Part shown: positions 1 through 8,262 of the stretch, one piece after another
How the letters are laid out: each line of letters starts with the position of its first letter
Numbering within the stretch: the stretch's first letter is position 1
Virus record (IMG/VR): IMGVR_UViG_3300017743_000161
Span: 1 to 21,711 of that record
DNA: 21,711 nucleotides
Source of the DNA: a virus
Reading direction: 5' to 3' (one strand)
Notes under the pieces: model-generated
Told to the model about the DNA's origin: nothing
The model's database searches: none
Seen by the model: the letters and a program-made list of their open reading frames with translations, nothing else
Position numbers and translations under genes: made by a program

Positions 1-3000
1 AAATTTTTCTGTTTCATCAACTGCTCTTAATAATCTGTTCATTGTAGATGTAAAATATCTAAGATCTTTTTTAACATCAATTCTAATGATCCGTGTTCCA
101 GTAAACAAGGCTAGTAATTCATCTGACAAATTAACTGGTTTTCCACCTTTAGTTAAATCTAATGACAAAGCATCACCAATTTTTTGACCACTAGATACAA
201 AACCAGGTTTAACACCATCTAATACGTGGATTAGTGATTTAATAAATTTATCTCCAAGGTCATCTGATTGTGTGTACACAGATCCACCCCCATCTTTCTT
301 ACCATTTCTTGTAGTCACATCTATAAATCTGTCAAACCCTAACGGCTCTGATACAAACGGTTCTAAATAAGATAATACTGGTCCTTCTTCTCCAAACATT
401 AAGTTCATTACAAACTGTTCTGTTTCTTGTGGGTTTAGATTTTGTTTCTGTGCTTGTGCAATAGCTGCATCTAGTGGTTCAAACAAACTATCGTAAGGAC
501 TAAAGTATGAAAAATTAATTGCAGCACTTTCGCCATTCTTCCAACCCTTAACAGCTAATAAGTTTTTATTTGCATCCCAAGACGCAGCTGACGATCTACT
601 GTATGCTGCCCACTGTGAGCTTGTAGAATTTGTTAAGAATTGTGAAAGTTCTGTAAACCCTTTTCCAATAGCATAACTAGTTAAAAATGCACCTGTCAAT
701 CTTCTTATACCCATTTGTTGTATGGCTCTGTTAGGGTGTGCTGATTCTTTTAATCCCGTACTAATAATGTTTGCACCTGTTCTAAGTATTTCTGCAGGAA
801 ATGATATAAAGTTTCCAAGTGGTAACTTTCTTAATTGTTGGATAAGAGGTGGTACTTTACTGTATGTTGGATACGTATCTCTTAATAAAAATGCTGACGC
901 TTCTTCTATCGCATCATCATATGTTTTTTTAACTCCCGTAACGGTATTGATTGGATCAAATTCTTTACCCATGTATCTAAACCATTCTTTAACATCATCT
1001 AAACTTTTTAATGCTTGGTACAATTGTGATTTACCAAATTCGAAACCATAACCTTTCCATAAATTATCACCACCTGCGTATAGTCTTGCAACTTTATCTG
1101 TAGGTGCCATCTTCATTAATCTATCAAATAATTTATCACTAGTATTTATTATATTGTTTTTTATATCTTGAGTTACAGCTTTTAATTCTGCTGCTACAAC
1201 GTTTTCATCCCACACACCTAGTCTAATTAATTTTTCTACATAATTATTAAATTCTACTTCATCAATTTTATTACCACCTGCTTTAAATATATCTCTTGCA
1301 ACAATCTGCATAGCATCTGTTACACTAGCTTTGCCACCTATGTGTCCATTCATTAATGCAAAGAATGAAGCTGACGTTACATTTCTAACTTGTGTTTGTG
1401 GTGAGTATAATGTTTTACCAATCTGTACACCTACTTTAGATTGTAACATGAAACGATAAAAAGCATTTTCAACAAGTTTATCTAAAGAACCACCCACACC
1501 TGCAAAACTTTCTACATACTCAGGTGATGCCCACTTGTTTAATAAATCTGATTTCATTATACCAAGTCTTGGTACACTTTTAATTTGTTGTGCTCCGATA
1601 AAACCTGCATTAGTTGCATCCTCTGCAGTATTAAATAACCAACCATTCTTTAAACCTGATCTTGCAATGTAGTCTGCAGCTCTTTTATTAGCCATGGATG
1701 AAATAGCTTCTGCCGTAGTGTAACCAACAGATGCTTTTAAATTTCTTTCAGGTCCTAATAAATTTTTTATTGCATCTGGTAATTCTTCACCTGTTTTTAA
1801 AAATTTAAATTTATCATTTTGTAGTATACGAGTTCCTATATCCCTTAACTGTACTATTGGTGATTTACCTTCGGCTTTACCTGTTCTCAATATATCTTCT
1901 GCATGCATTTTAGCAGACTCGATGTAAGCTTGTTCTGGTTTTAATTTTGGAAAAGTATTTCTTGCGGATTCTTTTAAGTTTGTATTTTTTTTAATTACTT
2001 TTTCTACTAAAAAATCAACAGCCCTGTTCATAATTTTTTCATCAGGAACATAGTTAGGGTTTCCAAATGTTTTAAAAGATCTAATTAAATATTTACTAAT
2101 ATTATTTATTTCTACATTACCCAATTCTTTTGCCAACTCATCAGCTTCTTTTCCTCTAGGTAATACTTTTTTAAACTCAGTCATAATACTTTTAATATCT
2201 TTTGCTAAATCTTTGGCTCCTGCCTGTAGTTCTACTGGTAGGTCATCTAGTTTTCTTTGACCTTTTAAATATTCATCTATCATATCTAAATAATATTTTT
2301 GTATTGGCGATGATGTAGTTGCTCCGTTATAATCGTCTTGAAATTTTTTAGCTAAATTGTATGCAGTTTTTTCTAAACCTTCATAAGTTCTATCTATTTT
2401 TCTAGCTCTACCTTTTATATATAACTTAACTTGTTCACTTACACCCTCTATGTCTTTAGGTTGTTTACCATAAGATCTAAACCATGATAAAAAATTATCT
2501 ATTCTTTTAACATTTCTATTTACTTTGTTAGGTGATGTTACAGATTTTAATCTCCAATCTTTAAATGGTGGTAGCTGTGTTACGAACTTGCTTCCTAAAC
2601 CTGTACCTGCTGTAGCGTTTACTAATAATGGTGCTACTAATTTATTTATAGTAAATTTACCTGCTTTTTGTAATGTTTCAGATCCTGCTTTTGTTAGAGG
2701 TGATACTAATTTATTACCTAACACTAACTTAGCACCTTTCATTACTGTTTTGTCAATTGCTTTAGCACCTAGTTGCGCTACACCTACACCATATTTATTA
2801 ACCATTAATGGTTTTCCTAAATATTTAAAACCTAGTTGTGTAAATTTACCAACTAATGGAAAACCCCCACCTATTAATGCACCTTCGGCACCGTATTTAA
2901 TTCTGTTTCTAAATTCCGCTCCTGCTTTTTTTCTACCAGTTAAACCTTTAGTGTCTTCTGCATCTACAAAAAAAGATTGTCGACCAGGATTAGATGCTAT

Positions 3001-3726
3001 AAAATCTGTAGCTCCAACTATCGTTGCACCCTCTGCAACTCTCGTTGATACCTGACTAACTTTTCTAAGCTTACCACCTTTAACAGCATCTGCTGCTTTT
3101 TTCATTTTAACCACTGCGGGTATTCTTCCTGCAATTTTTGCAATAGCTGTACCAGGTATACCGTATTGTGTAAGCAAAGATGTAACCTCTCCTCTCCATG
3201 TTTCAGGACGAGTAGGCTCTCTTTCTTTCATAACTTTTTCAAAGTCAGACATAAAATCTGTGTTGAAAGCTAAGTCTGTTCCTGCAAATAATAATGAACC
3301 TAAACTATTTTGTAAATCATATACACCAGAACTAATACCTTTTGCTATTTCATCTAGGCCAGTTGTGTAATCTCTTTCTTGTGTGATCTCTTCGTTATTA
3401 ATTTTAAAACTAGGAGCCTTTGCATCAGGTAAAGCTTGAATATCTTTTATTGATGTCATGTTTACTTTGCCTTTAGTCATGGCTGCTATGGCTTGTCCAA
3501 TTTGTGAGTTAGGACTTAATGTATTATATAATTCTAAAATACTTTTAGGGTCAGGCATAGCTAACCATTTGACAGGTCTTTTAGGTTTTGATTGTCCTGC
3601 TAATTCTTCTTGTATTCTAAATTTAATTTGATCTAAGTCTAAGGGTTTGGGATCTCTTATCTCTATATCAACAGCTTCATCGTCTTTGACATCTTTGAGA
3701 AATCGTTCGTAGGCTGTTTCTGCCAT
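1..3726 (-). CDS. Giant putative internal virion protein, C-terminus cut off by window edge
   Basis: The frame stays open from an ATG at 3726 to the left edge, giving 1242 codons without a stop, so the 3' end lies outside the window. The start follows a good ribosome site (CAGGAG) and sits one base after the stop of the 375-aa gene. I do not recognise a catalytic domain. Visible features are a charged N-terminus, a Gly-rich hydrophobic stretch near residues 215-235 (YGAEGALIGGGFPLVG), a long Lys/Glu-rich helical middle, and a hydrophobic segment near residues 960-990 containing LPLGNFISFPAEILRTG. Large, helix-rich proteins at the end of a podovirus structural operon are often internal virion or ejection proteins, and the position after three other candidate virion proteins fits. 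That role is inferred. The conserved LPLGNFISFPAEI block recalls large structural proteins of marine podoviruses, from memory only. Certain as a gene, unsure of function. Confidence 0.85.
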   Translation of the reverse strand, partial: MAETAYERFLKDVKDDEAVDIEIRDPKPLDLDQIKFRIQEELAGQSKPKRPVKWLAMPDPKSILELYNTLSPNSQIGQAIAAMTKGKVNMTSIKDIQALPDAKAPSFKINNEEITQERDYTTGLDEIAKGISSGVYDLQNSLGSLLFAGTDLAFNTDFMSDFEKVMKEREPTRPETWRGEVTSLLTQYGIPGTAIAKIAGRIPAVVKMKKAADAVKGGKLRKVSQVSTRVAEGATIVGATDFIASNPGRQSFFVDAEDTKGLTGRKKAGAEFRNRIKYGAEGALIGGGFPLVGKFTQLGFKYLGKPLMVNKYGVGVAQLGAKAIDKTVMKGAKLVLGNKLVSPLTKAGSETLQKAGKFTINKLVAPLLVNATAGTGLGSKFVTQLPPFKDWRLKSVTSPNKVNRNVKRIDNFLSWFRSYGKQPKDIEGVSEQVKLYIKGRARKIDRTYEGLEKTAYNLAKKFQDDYNGATTSSPIQKYYLDMIDEYLKGQRKLDDLPVELQAGAKDLAKDIKSIMTEFKKVLPRGKEADELAKELGNVEINNISKYLIRSFKTFGNPNYVPDEKIMNRAVDFLVEKVIKKNTNLKESARNTFPKLKPEQAYIESAKMHAEDILRTGKAEGKSPIVQLRDIGTRILQNDKFKFLKTGEELPDAIKNLLGPERNLKASVGYTTAEAISSMANKRAADYIARSGLKNGWLFNTAEDATNAGFIGAQQIKSVPRLGIMKSDLLNKWASPEYVESFAGVGGSLDKLVENAFYRFMLQSKVGVQIGKTLYSPQTQVRNVTSASFFALMNGHIGGKASVTDAMQIVARDIFKAGGNKIDEVEFNNYVEKLIRLGVWDENVVAAELKAVTQDIKNNIINTSDKLFDRLMKMAPTDKVARLYAGGDNLWKGYGFEFGKSQLYQALKSLDDVKEWFRYMGKEFDPINTVTGVKKTYDDAIEEASAFLLRDTYPTYSKVPPLIQQLRKLPLGNFISFPAEILRTGANIISTGLKESAHPNRAIQQMGIRRLTGAFLTSYAIGKGFTELSQFLTNSTSSQWAAYSRSSAASWDANKNLLAVKGWKNGESAAINFSYFSPYDSLFEPLDAAIAQAQKQNLNPQETEQFVMNLMFGEEGPVLSYLEPFVSEPLGFDRFIDVTTRNGKKDGGGSVYTQSDDLGDKFIKSLIHVLDGVKPGFVSSGQKIGDALSLDLTKGGKPVNLSDELLALFTGTRIIRIDVKKDLRYFTSTMNRLLRAVDETEKF

Positions 3727-3727
3727 G

Positions 3728-4855
3728 TTACGCTCCTGATGGTAATACTAAATTAACGCTATATTTTTGGTTAAACAGATCTACATCTTGTTGTGATGAA
3801 ATCATAGCAAAGTCTTCTAATGCTTCTGCACTGTTAGCCATTAATTCTACAATGTCATCTGTAATCTCTGCTGGTAATCTTGCTCTTAGTTGATCATAGC
3901 TTATAGGATTGTCTGATTGAGCCATTGGTCCGGGGGCCATGGTCTCTGTTTCAGTAACTTGCTCTTCAACCATTTCACCGTTTGCGTATCCTGCTCTCCC
4001 ACCACTAGCATAAGATGATGTTAATTCTTGTATTTCTTTTCTAATAGCATCCAAAGCATCTTTTTCAATTTGTGGATCATTTTGAGATTTATATTTACGA
4101 TTAGCACCCAATTTTAAATCTTCATTATATATTTCTTCTATTTTATTAGGTAGGTATCTTTCACCTTTTCCCTTTACAAAAATGTCAATTAACACTTCTT
4201 GACTCACATCTTTTTTACGATACAAATTAAACTCTTCTTGCAGTTGTAATAATTCTACATCTTCACCTTGACCTAATGTTTCATTTTTTCTTTTTTCTTT
4301 TAATTCTTGTAGTCTTGGAATAATTCTTCTTAGTTCTGCAGCTGCTGCTTCGTCTCTAAAACGACCTGATCCAGATTTTTCTGCTAATATATCTGACTGA
4401 CCTTCGATCAATGATTTAAACATACCTGCTCTTCTAGTATCTAAATTATCTGTTTGTTGTTGCATTAATAATTCTTCGTTAGCTCTTGATGCTTTAAATT
4501 TTTCAAATGGATCTTTAGCTGCTGCTAGTGCCGTGCTTATTGCTCCACTAATACCACTACCTGTTGGTGTTCTAGTTGCAATATCTATTCCAAAGTCAAT
4601 CATTAGATCACCAACTCTACGTTTAGCATAGTTTGGTCTTTCTTTTGGAGTATACATTTGATCAGCTGCCGCTTTCATATCACCGATAGATGCGTTTCTT
4701 AAAAACTCTGCCATGTTTTGATCCATGTTTAATGCTTGTACAGAACCTGCTTTTTCATAACCTTGTCTAGGTGCTTGTAATCCAGATGTAATTCCGCCTT
4801 CAGCAGATCCACCTTTTCTAAACATAGGTCTTTTATATAAATTATTATTATTCAT
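3728..4855 (-). CDS. Putative virion protein with GG-R-x-GY tags and coiled coil
   Basis: A 375-aa protein of unknown function. The N-terminus (residues about 10-33) has the pattern MFRKGGSAEGGITSGL followed by RQGY, and a second tag, ASGGRAGYANG, lies near residue 285. Such short Gly-Arg-Gly-Tyr tags are typical of structural proteins in marine phages. Between them is a charged region around residues 180-215 with heptad-like Leu spacing, probably a coiled coil. The C-terminal third is acidic (EEQVTETE) and ends in a compact helical segment. Its start codon overlaps the stop of the 287-aa gene (TAATG) without a clear ribosome site, suggesting translation by reinitiation, and its stop is one base from the start of the giant gene. 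The position points to an internal or tail-associated virion protein, but this is inference. Confidence 0.8.
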   Translation of the reverse strand: MNNNNLYKRPMFRKGGSAEGGITSGLQAPRQGYEKAGSVQALNMDQNMAEFLRNASIGDMKAAADQMYTPKERPNYAKRRVGDLMIDFGIDIATRTPTGSGISGAISTALAAAKDPFEKFKASRANEELLMQQQTDNLDTRRAGMFKSLIEGQSDILAEKSGSGRFRDEAAAAELRRIIPRLQELKEKRKNETLGQGEDVELLQLQEEFNLYRKKDVSQEVLIDIFVKGKGERYLPNKIEEIYNEDLKLGANRKYKSQNDPQIEKDALDAIRKEIQELTSSYASGGRAGYANGEMVEEQVTETETMAPGPMAQSDNPISYDQLRARLPAEITDDIVELMANSAEALEDFAMISSQQDVDLFNQKYSVNLVLPSGA

Positions 4856-5718
4856 TATTTTATAGCACTCAGATAATCACCGTAACCAGTCATTAGTCCT
4901 CCACCAACTGACGCTATTCCTAACGCATTCTGCAACGGCGTAGGATTAGGTGTTACCATAGACTGATATTGTCCCGGCATTCCAGATGTAATAGTTTGTA
5001 TACCTGAACCTTGGAAACCTAATCTTTCATATGGTTCGTAAGCTCTTAGCCTGTTTCGTTCTCTTATAGCATCTAAGACTGCTTGTTGTTGTGATTGTTG
5101 AGTCGCGCCCGCTGACCCTAAAGTATTAATATCTTGTCCATACAATCCTGGAACTTGTCCAGCTAACATTTGTTGATTTTGTCCTAAATTCATTTGTTGA
5201 CCAAATGCTTGATTAGCTAATTGATTAGCTTGAGTGAAACCTTGTTGTAATAATCCTGATTGTAACAGTGCTCTGTTCATGTCAGATTTGCTTTGGTATT
5301 CTGATCTCATAACACCTTCACGACCACCACCTAAGTTACCAGACATAGCTGCTTGTTGACCTATACCTGCTAGACCAGCTGCTGATTGTGTGTCGTACTC
5401 TGCTAGTGTTGCATCAATTACATCTTGTTGATACGGAGACATAAAAGGTTGGTAAGCTCCTGCTCCTGATAAATTTGCAGCTGCAGTGTCGTATGCTCCT
5501 GCTTGTGAAATGTAAGGTTGAAACGCACCGATACCTTGGCCTTGTGTTGTAGCTATTTGATATGCTGCTTGTTGAGCAGGATTTTGTGAAGCAACAAGAG
5601 GTGCAAATTTATCGGTATCTAATGGTGCAGCGGTTAACGCTGTTACCTGTTTTCCATAATCTTTTTGTAGATCTTCTACATATTGTGGTGGGAGTGCTTG
5701 TGTTTGTGTTACAGCCAT
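4855..5718 (-). CDS. Gln/Ala-rich putative DNA-ejection or tail protein
   Basis: A 287-aa protein strikingly rich in Gln, Ala and Gly, with almost no long hydrophobic segment except GIASVGGGLMTGYG near the C-terminus. Residues 94-109 read MSPYQQDVIDATLAEY, and residues 131-161 hold a GGREGV...NRALLQSGLLQQGF block; both are recurrent in unassigned structural proteins of marine phages. A weak internal duplication is visible, GAFQPYIS (64-71) and GAYQPFMS (87-94). The composition resembles extended helical internal proteins that pass through the tail at infection, such as the P22 gp7/gp16/gp20 class, but I see no specific homology. A ribosome site (GCGAGG) lies inside the end of the 621-aa gene, with TAATG overlap. 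Role inferred from composition and neighbours. Confidence 0.8.
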   Translation of the reverse strand: MAVTQTQALPPQYVEDLQKDYGKQVTALTAAPLDTDKFAPLVASQNPAQQAAYQIATTQGQGIGAFQPYISQAGAYDTAAANLSGAGAYQPFMSPYQQDVIDATLAEYDTQSAAGLAGIGQQAAMSGNLGGGREGVMRSEYQSKSDMNRALLQSGLLQQGFTQANQLANQAFGQQMNLGQNQQMLAGQVPGLYGQDINTLGSAGATQQSQQQAVLDAIRERNRLRAYEPYERLGFQGSGIQTITSGMPGQYQSMVTPNPTPLQNALGIASVGGGLMTGYGDYLSAIK

Positions 5719-7583
5719 TATATTACCTCGCTTAATCTTTGTGATGTTGCAAACATATCTCTAGCGCCTTGCATTCCTTGTGACTCCTCTGATACTTGTC
5801 CACCTTGTTCTAAATGTTTCATCATGTTTTCCATAACTTCTGCGCCTTTATCTATATCTCCACCACCTGCATTTCTAACAGCATCTGCAGTAAATACAAA
5901 CTCATTTACACTTAATCTTGCAGGCACATCGTCTGCTTTTTCTTCTCTTCCAATAGGTACAAACCCACCTTCAGCTCTATAATCTTTTTCCATACCACCA
6001 AGGTCCATTAATCCACCTTCAGCTCTACTAATTCTACTACCCATAAACCCTTCTTCTCTATCATCTATATTGTTAAAATTTTCATCTATAAAATCTTCTT
6101 CGTCTCTAAAATATTGATTATACATTTTTTGATTATAGGAATTATTATTTTGACCACTAACATTTTTAAAAAGGTGTGGATTATTACTAATTAATTTAGA
6201 AAGCATTCCACCCATACCACCACTATTTGACATAGGTAATTCTCTTGATAGGTCTCTTAACCCTCCAGAAGGATCAGGATAATAAGATCCTATAGGGTCT
6301 CCTGGTTGTACAGGTCTATCTAATTTCATAAGTAATCCAGATACGGGTTGAGCCACTGCAGATTCTGTAACTAAACTACCTAAGCCATAACCTATTCTAC
6401 CACCCATAGCCATGTTTTCTATGTCTTTAGTATCTTGTCTACCTAGATAAGGATACTTTGTTTGAAGTGCTTTTAATGCTTCACCTGTCTCATCACTAAA
6501 TGCTTCTTGTACTTCTTTTCTAATAGCATCAAGATCTAATCCTTCACCACGGTTCATAATTTGATTTTCTACTTTTCCTGGATCACCTAATAATACTTCT
6601 GCTGTTTTAAATATACCCACAGCACCTAAAATTTTTTTAGGATCTTTTAAATCACTAAAAGATGTTGGAACGTATTCCATGATTTTAGAACCTAGTTCTC
6701 CTAGTGGAGTTTTAGCAGCTCCTTTATTAATATTTGTAAGATCTAATAAACCATCATTTTCATTTCCTTGAAATAATTGTTTACCTACTGTGTTTTGATT
6801 TGAAGCATCTTTTAATGCTTGACTTTTAGCAGCAGCGTTATCTGCAAGTATCTCTCCTAGTCCACCTGATGCTTGCACAGGACTACTAAAATATTTTCCA
6901 AAACCTGTACCCATTTTACTAGCATTTCCAAATCCTTGAAACCTCTCACCAAAGCTAACACCTTTTCTAAATGGGCTTGCTTGTAAATTTTCTGTACCAC
7001 CACCTATACCTCTCATTAATTGACCCATAGCATAATTTTTTATTCCTGATTTAAGTGATGAACCTATTCTACCTGTTCTATCAAAACCACCCACAGCTGA
7101 CATAGCTGCTGCAAGAGCTGGGTTAAGAGGTGCAACAAACGGCGCTGCAACTTCTGCAACTGCTGCTAATTCGTTAGGTATAATTTTTCTAATTCTTTTT
7201 TTAATTGAACTTCCTATTCCGTATTGACGTCTACCATCTAAACCCATGATACCACCGAAGGCTGCCATCTGTCTGTTAGGTAATACTGGTCCTGTAGGTT
7301 TAGGACCAAAAGGATTAACTGGTTTTGTTGGATCTTGTGGTAGTGGTTGACCACCTGACATATCTCCAATAACCATTCTTTTAAATTCTTCCATTGACAT
7401 GGGTTGAGCGTCGGGTCTTTGTTCTAATAAATCAAAGACGTATTTTTCATACTCTTCTTCTAACATAGCATCGACCATCATCATCTCTTCTTGTGGAGAT
7501 TTAGGACCTTCGTTACCACTATATTTTATAGAGGGTGCGTTAGTCTCAAGTTCTTCTGAAATTTGTATATCTTCTATTCCCAT
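5718..7583 (-). CDS. Large putative virion protein with VNEFVFTADAV C-terminal domain
   Basis: A 621-aa structural-type protein. The acidic N-terminus (1-75) is followed by a Pro-rich linker (80-103) and a conserved block at 109-138 (FGGIMGLDGRRQYGIGSS, then the basic run KKRIRKIIPNE) that recurs in marine phage proteins. An Ala-rich hydrophobic helix follows (139-165). A MGGRIGYGLG tag lies near residue 395, and two RAEGG tags at 520 and 536. The C-terminal domain (about 550-585) reads DDVPARLSVNEFVFTADAV followed by a Gly-rich turn and an amphipathic helix. This motif is shared by many phage virion proteins, often in proteins thought to enter the head. No catalytic motif is visible. A separate tail-tape role is possible but the length is short for that. 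The ATG lies 12 bases after the 55-codon gene, without a clear ribosome site. Confidence 0.82.
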   Translation of the reverse strand: MGIEDIQISEELETNAPSIKYSGNEGPKSPQEEMMMVDAMLEEEYEKYVFDLLEQRPDAQPMSMEEFKRMVIGDMSGGQPLPQDPTKPVNPFGPKPTGPVLPNRQMAAFGGIMGLDGRRQYGIGSSIKKRIRKIIPNELAAVAEVAAPFVAPLNPALAAAMSAVGGFDRTGRIGSSLKSGIKNYAMGQLMRGIGGGTENLQASPFRKGVSFGERFQGFGNASKMGTGFGKYFSSPVQASGGLGEILADNAAAKSQALKDASNQNTVGKQLFQGNENDGLLDLTNINKGAAKTPLGELGSKIMEYVPTSFSDLKDPKKILGAVGIFKTAEVLLGDPGKVENQIMNRGEGLDLDAIRKEVQEAFSDETGEALKALQTKYPYLGRQDTKDIENMAMGGRIGYGLGSLVTESAVAQPVSGLLMKLDRPVQPGDPIGSYYPDPSGGLRDLSRELPMSNSGGMGGMLSKLISNNPHLFKNVSGQNNNSYNQKMYNQYFRDEEDFIDENFNNIDDREEGFMGSRISRAEGGLMDLGGMEKDYRAEGGFVPIGREEKADDVPARLSVNEFVFTADAVRNAGGGDIDKGAEVMENMMKHLEQGGQVSEESQGMQGARDMFATSQRLSEVI

Positions 7584-7595
7584 GGTTTTATTAGT

Positions 7596-7763
7596 TTACT
7601 TTGTTTTACTGAACAAATCAAGAGGAGGCATGATAACTTTTACATCCTGTGCCATGTCCTCATTCTTATAACCTTTGACTTCCCAGTCTTTTCTTTCCTT
7701 AAAAATCTCTCCAGTTTGTTTGTGTCTGTAAGTTTCTTCTACTTTAGCATTATATATTTTCAT
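7596..7763 (-). CDS. Small conserved-type phage protein, 55 aa
   Basis: A 55-codon gene fills the gap between the 111-aa and 621-aa genes. It begins MKIYNAKVEETYRHKQTG and ends PPLDLFSKTK. Its ATG overlaps the stop of the preceding gene as TAATG, and an AGAGG ribosome site lies about 13 bases upstream within that gene. The protein is mixed-charge, with short predicted strands (KIYNAKVEETY, GEIFKERKDWEVKGY), no signal peptide and no membrane segment. Translational coupling and the exact fit between neighbours are the case for it being real; a frame on the opposite strand here has no comparable start context. Function unknown. Confidence 0.72.
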   Translation of the reverse strand: MKIYNAKVEETYRHKQTGEIFKERKDWEVKGYKNEDMAQDVKVIMPPLDLFSKTK

Positions 7764-8098
7764 TATGTTGTTACCTCTTTCTTAATATTTAGATAGCTAA
7801 TAGCTACATCAAACGAGTCTGTTGTGCTTGATTGTACTGTAAAGGCTTTTCCACCTTCAACTATTAATGGTTGAGTTAATAATTCTGTTGTTGTGTTAGC
7901 CGTCAACTGTGCTGATTTAATAGCTGTAACACTATTGTTAAGAATCGTTACACTTGGTGTACCAGCTGATGTAACAAGTATAGATTTTATAACATATGTT
8001 TCACTAACCAAAGGATTACCAGCACCTAATGGTGTAAGAGCACTACCACTTGTACTGTTATCTATGCCTTTAAATTTATATTGGTTTACTACTGCCAT
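7763..8098 (-). CDS. Small beta-rich virion protein, 111 aa
   Basis: A 111-aa protein rich in Thr, Ser and Val, with alternating hydrophobic residues that suggest an all-beta fold. The pattern is an N-terminal strand region, then YVIKSILVTSAG, SVTILNN, a Thr-rich strand, the segment PLIVEGGKAF and a final strand FDVAISYLNIK. The same order of elements occurs in the 131-aa protein at 17152-17547 (KIVKINRITCANVDG ... LFISYEV), so the two may share a fold. Small proteins of this type are common in phage structural operons and are often head-decoration or tail-surface components; I cannot choose between these. Start and stop both overlap the neighbouring 54- and 55-codon genes as TAATG. Confidence 0.78.
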   Translation of the reverse strand: MAVVNQYKFKGIDNSTSGSALTPLGAGNPLVSETYVIKSILVTSAGTPSVTILNNSVTAIKSAQLTANTTTELLTQPLIVEGGKAFTVQSSTTDSFDVAISYLNIKKEVTT

Positions 8099-8262
8099 TA
8101 ATTTACAAAGAAGTTAAATGCTTCTATCTCCTGTTTTAATTCTTCTTGAAACGTACTATTTAATTTTTCAAGAACAGCATCTAAATCCCTAACCAAAGAC
8201 TGTGCTACGTCTTCTTCATACTCTGAACTTGCTCTTGTTAATGTTTGTACTATCTTTGCCAT
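8098..8262 (-). CDS. Small helical phage protein, 54 aa
   Basis: A 54-codon gene exactly bridges the 272-aa and 111-aa genes, overlapping each by the TAATG junction. It starts MAKIVQTLTRASSEYEEDV and ends EAFNFFVN. The sequence is strongly amphipathic and acidic with heptad-like hydrophobic positions (VAQSLVRDLDAVLEKLN), so one long helix or a small helical hairpin is likely. There is no signal peptide or membrane segment. No ribosome site is obvious upstream of the ATG, so reinitiation after the preceding stop is the likely mode. The two-sided coupling strongly supports it as a real gene. Function is unknown; a small assembly factor or minor virion component would fit, as inference. Confidence 0.75.
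   Translation of the reverse strand: MAKIVQTLTRASSEYEEDVAQSLVRDLDAVLEKLNSTFQEELKQEIEAFNFFVN

Noticed and set aside
722-3055. Plus-strand open frames of about 109 and 176 codons opposite the giant gene
   Set aside because: They lie fully inside a continuous 1242-codon minus-strand gene, lack ribosome sites and have no recognisable protein pattern. AT-rich coding DNA gives such shadows.
7563-7796. Plus-strand frame of 77 codons with many aromatic residues
   Set aside because: The minus strand here carries the 55-codon gene with TAATG coupling and a ribosome site. The plus frame has no such support and is opposite to every other gene.
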